A stretch of 64,000 bases of DNA from Martinezella miluonensis (GCF_900094545.1 NZ_FMAH01000033.1:1-64000), one strand, 5' to 3'; shown: positions 43,951-53,800, numbered from the stretch's first letter. Numbers and translations: made by a program. Notes: generated by a model from the letters alone, not told the origin.

Positions 43951-44025
43951 CGGTAATGGATTTCTGCCGGGCCATGGTGGCCGAACCGCTGCTCTGATAT
44001 TTCCAGGGAAGCTGATGACTCCTAC
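43951..44025 (+). promoter_or_regulatory. Fluoride riboswitch (crcB motif)
   Basis: Aptamer matching the fluoride class. The first stem is CGGTA (43951-43955) with TGCCG (43965-43969), closing the conserved loop ATGGATTTC. The AACCGCT strand (43984-43990) leads into a long stem (43988-43996 with 44004-44012), followed by TGATGACTCCTAC (44013-44025), the hallmark 3-prime end. Loop bases GGATTT can pair with GACTCC, one mismatch, forming the expected pseudoknot. An extra hairpin (GGCCA/TGGCC, 43970-43982) sits in the linker where most examples are single stranded. It precedes a CLC-F type transporter gene and a crcB remnant, which strongly supports the call. Confidence 0.85.
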
Positions 44026-44068
44026 TCGAGACGCCTGAAGGGCGAAGGAGTAGAGTCGTGTCCGTTTT
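44022..44068 (+). terminator. Expression platform hairpin of the fluoride riboswitch
   Basis: CTACTC (44022-44027), which includes the 3-prime end of the aptamer, pairs with GAGTAG (44048-44053), with an inner CGCC/GGCG stem (44032-44035, 44041-44044). A weak T run (44065-44068) comes 11 bases later. Because the aptamer 3-prime strand is shared, fluoride binding should block this hairpin and switch the genes on. The T run is weak, so it may act by attenuation with Rho or by other means. Confidence 0.55.
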
Positions 44069-44143
44069 CTTGCCGTTATCTCACGCATGTTTCCTATCCT
44101 GTATCCCCGGGAAACCGTCCGTCGGCTTCGCGGGAGGGGCAAA

Positions 44144-45517
44144 ATGATGTCCGCATCCGCATATTTTCATCATCGCTTTCAGCAATTTCGCAGCCTGTTC
44201 AAATGGATCCTTCTGGTCGTGCCGATGGCAGTCGTCGTCGGCTCGCTCTGCGCGCTTTTCCTTTGGAGCCTGGACAAAGCGACTGCGACGCGCTTCGACC
44301 ATCCCTGGCTGATCTTCCTGATGCCGGTAGCCGGCTTCCTGATGGTCTTGGTCTACCAGCATTTTGGCCGCGGGTCGGAAGGCGGCAACAATCTGATTGT
44401 CGATCAGATCCACGAGCCCGGTGGCGGCGTGCCCTTGCGCATGGCGCCCTTCATTCTGGTCTCGACAGTTCTGACGCATCTGGTCGGGGGGTCGGCGGGG
44501 CGCGAGGGGACGGCGGTGCAGCTCGGCGGCAGCATTGCGAGCGCTTTCGCGAATATCTCCCGGCTCAGCCATGCCGAGATCCGGATCATCCTCATGGCGG
44601 GTATAGCCGCCGGCTTCGGCGCGGTTTTCGGTACGCCGATTGCGGGTGCGGTCTTTGCGCTCGAAGTGCTGACGATCGGGCGAATGCAATATGAGGCCCT
44701 GATCCCCAGTCTTGCGGCGGCGATCGCGGCCGACTGGACCTGCCATGCCTGGGGTATCGAGCATATCCAGTATCAGATCGGCTATCTCGCCGGTACGCCG
44801 GCAAGCACCTTCCATCTGGATGCCTTGCTGCTCCTCAAGGTGGGCATCGCAGGCGTCGTGTTCGGCCTGATGGCGCGCTCATTCAGCGAGGTCTCGCATA
44901 GGACGTCGGCGGCGTTCAAGCGGTTATGCGCCTATGCGCCGCTGCGGCCCGTCATCGCCAGTGCGATCCTGATCGGGCTCGTCTATCTGCTTGGCACCCG
45001 GGAATATCTCGGGCTTGGCGTCTGGTCGCCCAATCCCGCCGATGCAACGATCCTCGGCTTTTTCGATCCGGCTCATGTCGATTACTGGAGCTGGTTCTGG
45101 AAAGCGGTCTTTACGATCGTAACGCTCAGCGCCGGCTTCAAGGGCGGGGAGGTGACGCCGCTGTTCTTCATCGGTGCGGCGCTCGGCAACGCGCTTGCCG
45201 CCATTCTCGGCGCGCCGGCTGATCTCTTTGCCGCATTGGGCTTTGTTGCCGTCTTTGCCGGCGCCACCAACACGCCGCTCGCCTGCATGATCATGGGCAT
45301 CGAGTTGTTCGGCGCAACGCACACCGTCTATCTCGCCGTCGCCTGCTTCCTTGCCTATATTTGCAGCGGCCATACCAGCATCTATCTGTCGCAGCGTCTC
45401 GGCATCGCCAAGACGGCGGCTTCTGGAGAGATCCTTGCCGATACTCCGCTTCGCCATATTCGCGAACGCGGTCTGGAGACGCGGCGGGAAAACGTCCAAA
45501 GGATCGAAAAGCTTTGA
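44144..45517 (+). CDS. CLC-F type fluoride/proton antiporter
   Basis: Predicted to export fluoride in exchange for protons at the inner membrane. The 457-residue CLC-family protein has about ten hydrophobic helices. It lacks the chloride-type GSGIP motif; instead the first motif reads SEGGNN (about residues 78-83), and the gating glutamate is in GREGT (about 119-123). From memory these features mark the CLC-F clade rather than chloride channels. GTPIAGAVFALE and GGEVTPLFFIGAALGNA are also present. The ATG at 44144 follows GGGAGG; the frame is open upstream to 44087. A fluoride riboswitch precedes it and a decayed crcB follows. Genome pipelines may label it a chloride channel. Confidence 0.82.
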   Translation: MMSASAYFHHRFQQFRSLFKWILLVVPMAVVVGSLCALFLWSLDKATATRFDHPWLIFLMPVAGFLMVLVYQHFGRGSEGGNNLIVDQIHEPGGGVPLRMAPFILVSTVLTHLVGGSAGREGTAVQLGGSIASAFANISRLSHAEIRIILMAGIAAGFGAVFGTPIAGAVFALEVLTIGRMQYEALIPSLAAAIAADWTCHAWGIEHIQYQIGYLAGTPASTFHLDALLLLKVGIAGVVFGLMARSFSEVSHRTSAAFKRLCAYAPLRPVIASAILIGLVYLLGTREYLGLGVWSPNPADATILGFFDPAHVDYWSWFWKAVFTIVTLSAGFKGGEVTPLFFIGAALGNALAAILGAPADLFAALGFVAVFAGATNTPLACMIMGIELFGATHTVYLAVACFLAYICSGHTSIYLSQRLGIAKTAASGEILADTPLRHIRERGLETRRENVQRIEKL

Positions 45518-45540
45518 TGCAAGGACGACTGGAGATTGTA

Positions 45541-45840
45541 GTGCTCCATTCTGTCGTGTTTCTCGGTGCAGATTGGGCGGGGCGTTCGCATGGCGCTGCT
45601 GACCGAGTATTTCGCCTTTCGCGGCGGTATGTCGCAAGAGGTGCGATTGCTTCTGACGGCAGGCGTTCTAGGCGGATTCACGACATTTTCGACCTTGCGC
45701 TGGAAAGTGTGGTGCTCTGGGAGCGCGGCCAGTTGGTACCGTCTATTGCCTATATCGCGTTGCCCGTTTTCCTGTCGATTGTGGCTTTGATAGCGGGACT
45801 TGCAATTGTCCGGCTAATAATTCAGGCTCAACCCGCATGA
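45541..45840 (+). pseudogene. crcB: crcB (fluoride channel Fluc) pseudogene
   Basis: Fragments of one small membrane channel appear in three frames. A GTG at 45541, after GGAG, starts VLHSVVFLGA. A missing base shifts to LGGAF. A gap of roughly 35-40 codons follows (including the first long helix and NxxG region). MALLTEYFAFRGGMSQEVRLLLTAGVLGGFTTFST then contains the CrcB signature GGFTTFST. Another missing base near 45698 shifts to ALESVVLWERGQLVPSIAYIALPVFLSIVALIAGLAIVRL. CrcB is a dimeric fluoride channel of about 125 residues; with these lesions no functional product is expected. It lies 23 bases after the CLC-F gene, so the antiporter probably carries the function. Confidence 0.85.
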
Positions 45841-46132
45841 GGAAAGAGGGTCGGCAGATTTCGCCGTATTTTTGCCGATTCTGAGGTGAATGCCTCCGGA
45901 AATCGCTAAGGATTCCTTCCATGACAAACTACCGTTCGTTGCGAACGGACTCTCTTGCGAAATTCGACTAATCAACTCATATAATCGGCTATTGTAATCA
46001 TCGCATAACAAAGGAGTTGGGTGTCAATCGGGAGGGACAGGCGAATATCCCAAGTTTTAAGCCTGGCACCCCTTCGGGATTTGCATTCCTCCGGGCCGGC
46101 AACTTCCTCCTAGGCAGCCCTTAAAGACAGAC
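45841..46132. other. Intergenic region before the hydroxylase gene
   Basis: About 290 bases with no gene. It is AT-richer than its surroundings and presumably holds the promoter of the hydroxylase gene. I see no clear palindrome, riboswitch or terminator beyond short repeats. Confidence 0.45.
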
Positions 46133-46978
46133 ATGACGGAGAGCCCCTTGAGCGCACCTGCTCCCACTTCCAACCAATCCCATGCTCCGGAACAGACCTT
46201 TGGCACGGCCGGCATTGCGCCGATGGATCGCCCCAGCGCCATGACGCGCTTCTTCATGGGCATCGTCGCCTGGGCCGAAAGCCTCAATCTGAAATATGCC
46301 AAGCTCGGCAATCCGCCTGTTTACGACACGGCGACCTTCCCTTGGGCTGCAGAGATCGAGAAGGATTACCCCGCAATCCGCGCCGAGCTGGAAAAGGTAC
46401 TGCTGCGCCAGAGCGAGCTGCCGACTTTCCAGGACATCTCCACCGATGTAAAGACGATTTCGACCGATACCCGCTGGAAGACCTTCTTCCTTCTCGGTTT
46501 CGGCGTGAAATCCGAGCAGAACATCAAGGCGTGCCCGAATACCTGGGCGGCCGTGCAGAAGATCCCCGGCCTGACGACGGCAATGTTCTCGATCTTCGAG
46601 CCAGGCAAGCATCTTCCGGCCCATCGCGGTCCCTATAACGGCGTGCTTCGCCTGCATCTCGGCCTCATCGTGCCGGAGCCGAACGAGAAACTTGCTATCC
46701 GCGTCGACAAGCAGGTTTGCCACTGGCAGGAAGGCAAGGCGCTGATTTTCGACGACGCTTATGAGCACGAAGCCTGGAACCATTCCGACAAGACCCGCGT
46801 GGTGCTCTTCGTCGATTTCGTAAAGCCGCTGAAGTTCCCGGCCCGCATCGTCAACTGGGCCCTGATGAACCTGGCGATCTTCACGCCCTTCATCAAGGAA
46901 GGCCTCGACAATCACAAGGAATGGGAAAAGAAGTTCTACGCCGAAGCAGAGGCATTCAGAAATCGCCCGAAGGCCTGA
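46133..46978 (+). CDS. Aspartyl/asparaginyl beta-hydroxylase family dioxygenase (LpxO-like)
   Basis: Fe(II)/2-oxoglutarate dioxygenase. The 281-residue protein has the jelly-roll metal site residues in LPAHRGPYNGVLRLHLGL and FDDAYEHEAWNHSDKTRVVLFVDF (two His plus the 2-oxoglutarate-binding Arg). A hydrophobic C-terminal segment (VNWALMNLAIFTPFI) suggests membrane association. Members include bacterial lipid A 2-hydroxylase LpxO and ornithine-lipid hydroxylase OlsC-type enzymes; in rhizobia a membrane-lipid target is plausible. The substrate is inferred. Single gene ending at a strong terminator. Confidence 0.86.
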   Translation: MTESPLSAPAPTSNQSHAPEQTFGTAGIAPMDRPSAMTRFFMGIVAWAESLNLKYAKLGNPPVYDTATFPWAAEIEKDYPAIRAELEKVLLRQSELPTFQDISTDVKTISTDTRWKTFFLLGFGVKSEQNIKACPNTWAAVQKIPGLTTAMFSIFEPGKHLPAHRGPYNGVLRLHLGLIVPEPNEKLAIRVDKQVCHWQEGKALIFDDAYEHEAWNHSDKTRVVLFVDFVKPLKFPARIVNWALMNLAIFTPFIKEGLDNHKEWEKKFYAEAEAFRNRPKA

Positions 46979-47002
46979 TCACCTTGGCCGGCGAGTTTAA
47001 CG

Positions 47003-47040
47003 AAAACCCCGGAACCCTTGCGGATTCAGGGGTTTTATTT
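47003..47040 (+). terminator. Rho-independent terminator after the hydroxylase gene
   Basis: AAAACCCC at 47003-47010 pairs with GGGGTTTT at 47029-47036, followed by ATTTTTG. The gene stop lies 25 bases upstream. It also faces the end of the convergent yqiK-like gene at 47061. Confidence 0.85.
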
Positions 47041-47060
47041 TTGTCGATCAGAGGCAGGCG

Positions 47061-48782
47061 TTAGGCAGGCTTATCCGTCTCTTCGGCGTCGTCCTCTTCG
47101 TAATACTCTTCTTCTGCCTCAGCCCCAGCGGATTTGCCGTCCAGCTTGCCGAGCAGCGCCGAGATGGCATTGTCGCCGTCGAAGCCGGCCTCCTTGAGCA
47201 AGCGGTCGAGGATCGGCTTGTTCGCCTGGTAGGAGAGCAGCTGGCCGGCAAGGCCCTCACCGAGGCCGACGCCACTGCCGCCAGTGGCACCGTTGCCGTT
47301 GCGGCCGAGCATGCCACCGGTGTCGAAGATCCTGATATCAGAGATCTTCTCGATCGGCTTGACGGCCTCGGCAAGAGCGGCGGGCACGATGCGGATGCGC
47401 TCGCGGGTGATCTCGAATTCGATGATGGCGGGGCTAAGCTTGTTGCGGGCTTCGTTGAGCAGCGCCTCGCTTTCGGCCGTCGCCTTACCGGTTTCCAGAA
47501 TGCCCTTGGCCTTGATGATCGCGGCATCCGCTTCAGCCGTTGCCAGCGTCTTGATGGCCTCCGCCTGGTCGGTCGCCGCCTGCTTTTCGGCTTCTGCCGC
47601 AATCGTGACGGCGGTCGCCTGGGTCTGAGCGCGCTTCTGCGCGTCGATCACGGCGATCTGCTTTTCACGTTCTGCAATCTCAACGGCTTTGGCGGTGCCG
47701 ACCTTTTCTTCGGCAGCGATAGCGAGTGCGCGGGCAGCTTCCGCCTTCGCCTTGGCTTCCGACTCCTCACGGCTCTTGTTGGAGACCGCAATGGCGCTTT
47801 CCTGCGCGACGATCTGAATGTCGCGCCGGGCTTCGGTATCGCGCTGCTGCACCGCCCGGGTCGAGTCGATGTTGGCGGATTCGCGGGCCTGCTTTGCTGC
47901 CGCCTCGCGTTCGGCAATCGCCTGTTCGGCAGCGATGCGGGCTTCCTCTTCCGCGCGCTTGGCGGCCTGTTCCTGCTGCGCGGTTTCAGCGCGGGTTGCG
48001 GCCGATTTGTTGGCGATGTCGCGCTGCTGGTTCAGCTCGGCTTCGCGCTTCGTCCGCTCGATGGTGAGGGACTGCTGACGGGCTTCGAGGTCCTTCTGGG
48101 CGATCGCGACTTCGGTATCGCGGACGACCTCGTTACGTTCCTTCTTGCGCGCTTCGGTAACGCGGGTCAGCGCGGCAAGACCATGCGCGTCGAAGAAGTT
48201 GTTGGCATTGAAGTGCTTGATATCGGTCTGGTCGAGGCGTGTCAGCGACACGGATTCCAGTTCGAGACCGTTGGACTGCAGGTCGGAACCAACTGCATCC
48301 TGCACGGCTTTGACGAAGTCCATGCGTTGTTCCTGCAGGGCGTCGAGGTTCATCGTGGCCGCAACCGAACGCAGGCTGTCGACGAATTTTGCTTCGATCA
48401 ACTGGCGCAGTTGCTCGCTGTCGTTGGTGCGGCTGCCGAGCGTTTGTGCGGCAAGAGCGATGGAAGAGCTGTCTGGCTTGACGCGGACGTAGAACTCGGC
48501 GCCGATATCGACGCGCATGCGGTCCTTGGTGATCAGCGCGTCATTCTCGCCGCGCTGGACTTCCAGGCGGAGGGTCTTGAGGTTGACGCGGGCGATCGAG
48601 TGGAAGATCGGCAGGACGACGGAACCGCCGTCGAGGACGACTTTCTGACCGCCGAGGCCGGTCCGCACATAGGCTTCATCCCGGCTCGAGCGGACATAGA
48701 GCGAGGCAAGGACAAAGCCGATCCCGAGGATAAGGACGACGCCGATGCCTGCGGGAACTATAAGGTTGTAAAGGTCGGTCAT
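47061..48782 (-). CDS. Flotillin-like protein (YqiK family)
   Basis: SPFH/flotillin membrane scaffold protein. The 573-residue protein has one N-terminal membrane helix (about residues 8-30), a SPFH/band-7 domain (about 35-210: VLDGGSVVLPIFHSIARVNLKTLRLEV), a long coiled coil of Ala/Glu/Arg/Gln heptads (about 210-460), and an acidic C-terminal tail. This is the YqiK layout. Its start overlaps the yqiJ-like stop as ATGA. Flotillins of this type work with NfeD/YqiJ-like OB-fold membrane proteins and with PspA, all present in this operon, to organise or repair the membrane. Confidence 0.9.
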   Translation of the reverse strand: MTDLYNLIVPAGIGVVLILGIGFVLASLYVRSSRDEAYVRTGLGGQKVVLDGGSVVLPIFHSIARVNLKTLRLEVQRGENDALITKDRMRVDIGAEFYVRVKPDSSSIALAAQTLGSRTNDSEQLRQLIEAKFVDSLRSVAATMNLDALQEQRMDFVKAVQDAVGSDLQSNGLELESVSLTRLDQTDIKHFNANNFFDAHGLAALTRVTEARKKERNEVVRDTEVAIAQKDLEARQQSLTIERTKREAELNQQRDIANKSAATRAETAQQEQAAKRAEEEARIAAEQAIAEREAAAKQARESANIDSTRAVQQRDTEARRDIQIVAQESAIAVSNKSREESEAKAKAEAARALAIAAEEKVGTAKAVEIAEREKQIAVIDAQKRAQTQATAVTIAAEAEKQAATDQAEAIKTLATAEADAAIIKAKGILETGKATAESEALLNEARNKLSPAIIEFEITRERIRIVPAALAEAVKPIEKISDIRIFDTGGMLGRNGNGATGGSGVGLGEGLAGQLLSYQANKPILDRLLKEAGFDGDNAISALLGKLDGKSAGAEAEEEYYEEDDAEETDKPA

Positions 48783-49432
48783 GAAGGTTGCTCCGTAGAG
48801 GATTTATCACCGGACTCCCTAAGGTCCGATGGGGCGGAAACTGCGACGAAGATGTCGGCCTTGCGGTCCACAAGCAGAACTTTCGCGCCGATCGGCAAAG
48901 GGTTTTCGCCCTTGGCGGCGCTGGCGCGCAGCTGATGCCAGTTGCCATAGGCATCCTTGACGCTGACGCGGCCGGGCAGGCCCTGATCCAGAGGGCCGAT
49001 GGTAACCGTGCCGGTGCGGCCGACGAAATTTGCGGAGTCGACGGCGTAGCTCTCATCGCGGGGGATAAGCCGCGCGATGGTACGGGTTGAGCCTCTCACC
49101 AGCGGAATGGTGAGAACGGTGGCGGGAAGGACCGCGACGATTGCCGGCAGCGGTGCAGAGATACTATCGGCGACCGTCTGTACGGCGAAGCCGGTGATGG
49201 CGAACATGCCGAGCAGCAGCATGATCAGGATCAGCAGCGGCACGCCGCCAATATTGATCCAGGAAAGCAGGCCGGCGAGTACGCCTGCATGCCCATCGAA
49301 ATGCGGCTTGCCGATGAATTCGCTCAATGAGAAGCCGAGCAGCATCGACAGGATTTCGATGACGGTCAGTCCGATCAGGATCATTGCCGCAATGGCAAAG
49401 GGCGCACATTCGGGTGCGAGAAACAGGTGCAT
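48779..49432 (-). CDS. YqiJ-like inner-membrane protein with OB fold (DUF1449)
   Basis: Partner of the flotillin. The 217-residue protein has three or four hydrophobic segments (about residues 12-115: AIAAMILIGLTVIEILSMLLGF, ADSISAPLPAIVAVLPATVLTIPLV) and a C-terminal OB-fold domain (VGRTGTVTIGPLDQGLPGRVSVKDAYGNWHQLRASAA), the DUF1449/NfeD-like arrangement. It starts three bases after the pspA stop and overlaps the flotillin start, so the three genes are one operon. Confidence 0.88.
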   Translation of the reverse strand: MHLFLAPECAPFAIAAMILIGLTVIEILSMLLGFSLSEFIGKPHFDGHAGVLAGLLSWINIGGVPLLILIMLLLGMFAITGFAVQTVADSISAPLPAIVAVLPATVLTIPLVRGSTRTIARLIPRDESYAVDSANFVGRTGTVTIGPLDQGLPGRVSVKDAYGNWHQLRASAAKGENPLPIGAKVLLVDRKADIFVAVSAPSDLRESGDKSSTEQPS

Positions 49433-49435
49433 CGT

Positions 49436-50089
49436 TTACTGGCCGTTGGCCTTGAAGCGGGCAAGGCGTGCTTCGATAGCCTGCTCCCGGTGCAGGCGGT
49501 CGAGCTCGTCGAGCTCGGCACTGGTTGTGGGTTCGCCAGCCGGCACGCCGGTCAGGCGGGAGACCGCGGCTGCTGCGCGTGCAGCGCCGGACGTCGAAGT
49601 TGCACGCGGATTTCCGCCTGTTGCTTCCTCTGGCGTGTGGCGGGCAATACTGCGCTTGAAATCGACCAGACGCGCTTCCGCCTCACGGCGGGTGGCAAGC
49701 ACGGCCTGCAACGCCTTCTGGCCCTCGTCGATCTGCTCGTTCGCATCTGCCAGCGCCTTGTCGAGCGCGGCAATCTGGGCTTCGAGGTCGATCTGGCGGG
49801 CGACGCCAGCCTTGGCGAGATCGTCGCGGTCGGTGGAGACGGCAAGCCGGATCTTGTCGTCGAGGGCTGCGAGGTCATCGACGATTTCGTTGCGGCGGCT
49901 CTGAATGCGGTATTCCTCTGCACGTGCCTTGCCCAGATCGGCGCGGGCATCGTCTGCGGCTGCATCGATCTCCCGCAAAGCCTGCTCGATGACCGCGATC
50001 TTGTTTGTGCCTTCCACCTTGTCGATGGCGGTGTTGGCGAGGCCGGCGATCAGCCGCCCCATGCGGGAAAGAATGCCTTCGTTCGTCAT
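49436..50089 (-). CDS. pspA: PspA/IM30-family membrane-stress protein
   Basis: Peripheral membrane protein that polymerises on damaged membranes. The 217-residue protein is almost entirely coiled-coil helix: MTNEGILSRMGRLIAGLANTAIDKVEGTNKIAVIEQALREIDAAADD, then several Glu/Lys/Ala heptad blocks and a proline-rich linker with a final helix. The start at 50089 is fixed by GGAGG at ideal spacing. The same frame stays open for 164 codons upstream into a TnpB-like segment, so a longer fusion product (about 381 residues) is also possible. First definite gene of the pspA-yqiJ-yqiK operon. Confidence 0.85.
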   Translation of the reverse strand: MTNEGILSRMGRLIAGLANTAIDKVEGTNKIAVIEQALREIDAAADDARADLGKARAEEYRIQSRRNEIVDDLAALDDKIRLAVSTDRDDLAKAGVARQIDLEAQIAALDKALADANEQIDEGQKALQAVLATRREAEARLVDFKRSIARHTPEEATGGNPRATSTSGAARAAAAVSRLTGVPAGEPTTSAELDELDRLHREQAIEARLARFKANGQ

Positions 50090-50581
50090 GATGTTTTCCT
50101 CCGTTCGGCGGGAGTTGGGCGTTACGCCGATGTGAATCGCGTAGTGGCCGTCATCGGCGATCAAATAGGCGGGAAAGACGCTCTCCCAGCCCTTGAAATA
50201 ACCGGCCACATCGAAGGGCACGGCGACGCGGCCGCGCACCGTCGAGATTGTCAGGTCTGACGGGCCCTTGATGGCAAAGAGTTTTTCATCGAGAGGCAGG
50301 CGGTTGCTGTCTGCCAAATCACCTCTACTGACCGCAAAAACGCGCAGGCCGAGTGTTACGAGGCGTGCGGGCAAGGCGGTGCGTTCGCGGATGGTTTCAT
50401 AGGCAAGCTCATGAAGCTTAACCAGATTCGCGCCGGCTCTGTCCGGAACGATCTCTGTTAGCAGCGTCATCATCTGCCTGTATGCGGCGAAGGTCTCCTC
50501 CATTGCCTGTCGTGCCGTTGCATCGGGGGCAAGTTCGTATCGCAGATGCGTCGCATGCGCTGGAGCAGGTACCTTGGCCAT
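50090..50581 (-). other. TnpB N-terminal-domain-like segment in frame with pspA
   Basis: An open segment of 164 codons from an ATG at 50581, in the same frame as pspA with no stop between. Its sequence follows the N-terminal (helical REC plus WED barrel) part of TnpB/Cas12-type RNA-guided nucleases: HLRYELAPDATARQAMEETFAAYRQM, LHELAYETIRERTALPARLVTLGLRVFA, LDEKLFAIKGPSDLTISTVRGRVAVPF, and ADDGHYAIHIGV. There is no RuvC domain, no target zinc finger, and no terminal repeat. Either a domesticated RNA-binding-like domain fused to PspA, a short separate protein, or a remnant. No strong ribosome site lies before 50581. The homology is by memory of motif order and spacing. Confidence 0.6.
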
Positions 50582-50832
50582 GCACATCAAGTAAAGTACC
50601 GCTCAGGTGCTTTTCAAGGGATTGCACAGGCAAAGATGGATGAATTGTAATGAAGCATAGGCCGCATAGGTTGCAAAAACTTGATGCTTCGTGCTGCCTA
50701 TGCGTGATCGCGACCGAGATCGTCTTCCCGCTTATGTGGGAATCGCCGCTGGATTGCGGCCATATTCGAGCGATGCCGCGCGCCCGGGAGGGGCGCGAAA
50801 CATCTGTCCGATTAAGGTCGCTGGTCTGTTGG

Positions 50833-53800
50833 TTATTTCACCGTTCGCACGATCGCTGCGCCGGCGGTCATGCCGCCGCCGAAAGCGACGAGGCCAAGAT
50901 TGAGCGGCTCGGAGTGTTCTTTGGCGACATGCAGCATGGCGAGCGGGATGCTCGAAGAGCTGGTGTTGCCATAGGTCTCGATGACGCTGAGTGCTGGGCG
51001 ACCGCTGCGCTTGGCAATGGTGTCGATGATGCGCTGGTTGGCCTGATGCGGCACGAGCAGATCGATATTGGCAAGCTCGATGCCGGCATCGACGCAGGCA
51101 TTCTCGATCGAGCGGGTCATCGAATGTACCGCTTCGGTGAAGACCGTGCGGCCGTTCATGGCGATGACGCCATCGTCCGGCAGCGGAACGTAGAGCAGAT
51201 CGCCCGGTTCCGGCCGGCCGCTGACGATCGGGCGGTTCGCGGTAAAGAGCGGGTTGCGCGCCATGTCGCGGCTGGTCACGAGGCTGGCCGTGGCGGCGTC
51301 GCCAAAGAGGATTGCCGTGGAGAAATCCTTCATATCGAGCAGCGGCGACAATACTTCCGAGGTGATGATGAGCACCTTGGCGTCGTTCTGCTGCGCGATG
51401 AAATCATAGGCCTGCTGCAATGCGTAGAGATAGCCGGAGCAGGCCGCACCCATGTCGTAGGCGGCAAGCGAGGGGCGCACACCATCTTCGGCGACGGCAA
51501 CCGCGACACGGCTTGCCAGCGACGGTGTGGCGATGTCAGGCGTTCCGGTGGCGGCGATTACCAGATCGATATCGTGGATCGAGATCTGATTCTGCTGTAG
51601 CAGGTCGCGCGTGGCTTTCGTGGCAAGGCTCAGCGTGCCTTCGTCGGGGCCGACCCAGAAGCGACTCTTGATGCCGGTTAAGGCGAAGATCTCGTCGGCG
51701 CGCCGGCTCGGCCAATGATGGATAATCTCGTCGTTGGTGACGCGGCGGCCACCGGTCGCAAAGCCAATGCCGTGGACGGCGATCTCCGAGAAACTGCCGG
51801 AATGGCGGCGCAACGCCGGAATCGTGTGCGACTTCAGGCGGCGCAGCACGAATTTGTTCTGCACTTCCGAAGCAAGAGCGAAATTCCGTTCGCTCGTCTC
51901 GCGATTGGCGTCGACGGTCAGAAGCGGGCTGTCGGTGGCGATCTGATCGCCGACCTTGGCGAAGACTTCCTGCACGACACCGCCGATATTGGCGCAGATC
52001 TCCACCGAAGCCTTCGTCGCTTCGACGACGGCGACGAGCTGGCCGACCTCGATCGTATCGCCCGGCTTGACCAGCACGTCAGTGACCAGCACGTTTTCAT
52101 CGGCGGGGCCGGAGCCGATCGCCTTGATGGCTGCGGTCGGGCCGCTGTCGTCCTCTTCGTGCCAGGTGACCTCGCATTCGAGAACTTCGGCCATCAGGTC
52201 GACTAGCTTGCTGTAGGACGGCAATGTCTCGAGCTGGTTGCGGAAATTGAAGGGAACGTGTGCATCCGAGCGAGCAAGCCTGCGAACGACAACCGGTACG
52301 TCTGTCTTCTCGGTAACAGTGGCGATGATCTCAGCGCCCATGCCGACGGTGCGGTTGTCCTCATGGACGACGATCAGGCGGCGGGTGCGCCTCGCGCTTG
52401 CCAGCACTTCCTTTTCGTCCCAGGGCGAAATCGAGCGGAGGTCGATCACTTCGACCGAGAAGCCCTGGGCTTCGAAGGCCTTGGCGGCATTGGCGCATAG
52501 CGAGACCGTGTTGCCGTAGCTGACCAGCGTCAGGTCGCGGCCGCGGGTAACGTGGCGCGACAGTCCGGGATGGACGAAATGCTTGTCGAGGTCGGTCGAA
52601 GTACGCCCGTCCGAATTGTTAAGCACCGCCTTGGGATACATGAAGACGGTGGGGCGCCGCGATTGGAAGGCGGCATTGAGCAGACCGGCCGCATCGCCGG
52701 CGCTGGAGGGCATGACGACGTCGATGCCGGGCGTGTGCGCGAGCATGCTCTCGAAGCTCTGGGCATGGAAGGGACCAAGGCCCGGCTTGTAGCCGCCGCA
52801 GCTCACCATAAGGATGACCGGAGCTTCCCAGGCGCCATTGGTGCGCCAGAACATGCTGCCCATCTCCGAAACGATCTGGTTATAGGCGAGAGGGAGGAAA
52901 TCGGCGAATTGCAGGAAGGCGACCGGCCGCTGGCCGGCGAGCGCACGGCCGACGGCGGTGCCGACGATGGTGGATTCGCTGAGGGCCGCATTGCGCACGC
53001 GGTCGGGATATCTGGTGCTGAGGCCGCGGGTGACGCCGAAGACATCGCCCTTCGGGTCTTCGATATCCTGGCCGAACAATACGACCTCGGGATTGGCGGC
53101 GAGCTGCCGCTCGAGCACATCGTTCAGCGCCTCGCGCATCGTGAGCGTCGCTTCGCGTTCGTTGCCGCGATATTCCGCCGATTGGCTGAAAGAAGTGGGG
53201 TAGGGAGCCTTGGCTTCCGGCTCGACCTTGGGAGCATCCTCCTTGCGCGCAAGGGCGGCCTCGGCCTGCACCTCGGCTGTCAGCTCACGCTCGATTTTCT
53301 CAAGCGCAGCGGCGCCGACGCCTGCGTTCTGCAGCATGGCCCGCAAGTTGGGCAGCGGATCGCGCGAGGAACTCGCTTCGATTTCCAGCGTCGTACGATA
53401 GGTCTTTTGATCATCGGCATTGGTGTGATCAGACAGGCGCTCGACGTTGAGAAGCACGATGCTTGGCGCGCGGCTGTCGCGGCTGTAGCGAACGGCCTTG
53501 CGGAAGGCTTCACGCGAGGCCGTCAGGTCGTCGCCGTCGGTGCGAATAATGTCGACGCCATAGAATGAGGAAGCCGGGCCGTCTGGCAAGTCGAAGAAGG
53601 TCTGCTTGCTCGTGCGCGTCGAGATCGAGAAGCTGTTGTCCTCGATGACGAAGACGACGGGATACTGGCCGCGCACGGCTTCGGCGACAGCTTCAACGAA
53701 CTCGCCCTGCTGTGTCGTACCATCGCCGACGCAGCAGATGGCGATCGGCTTGCCGTGCCGGTGCTTCAGCGCCGCGCCGACGCCGGCTGCGTGCAATGCA

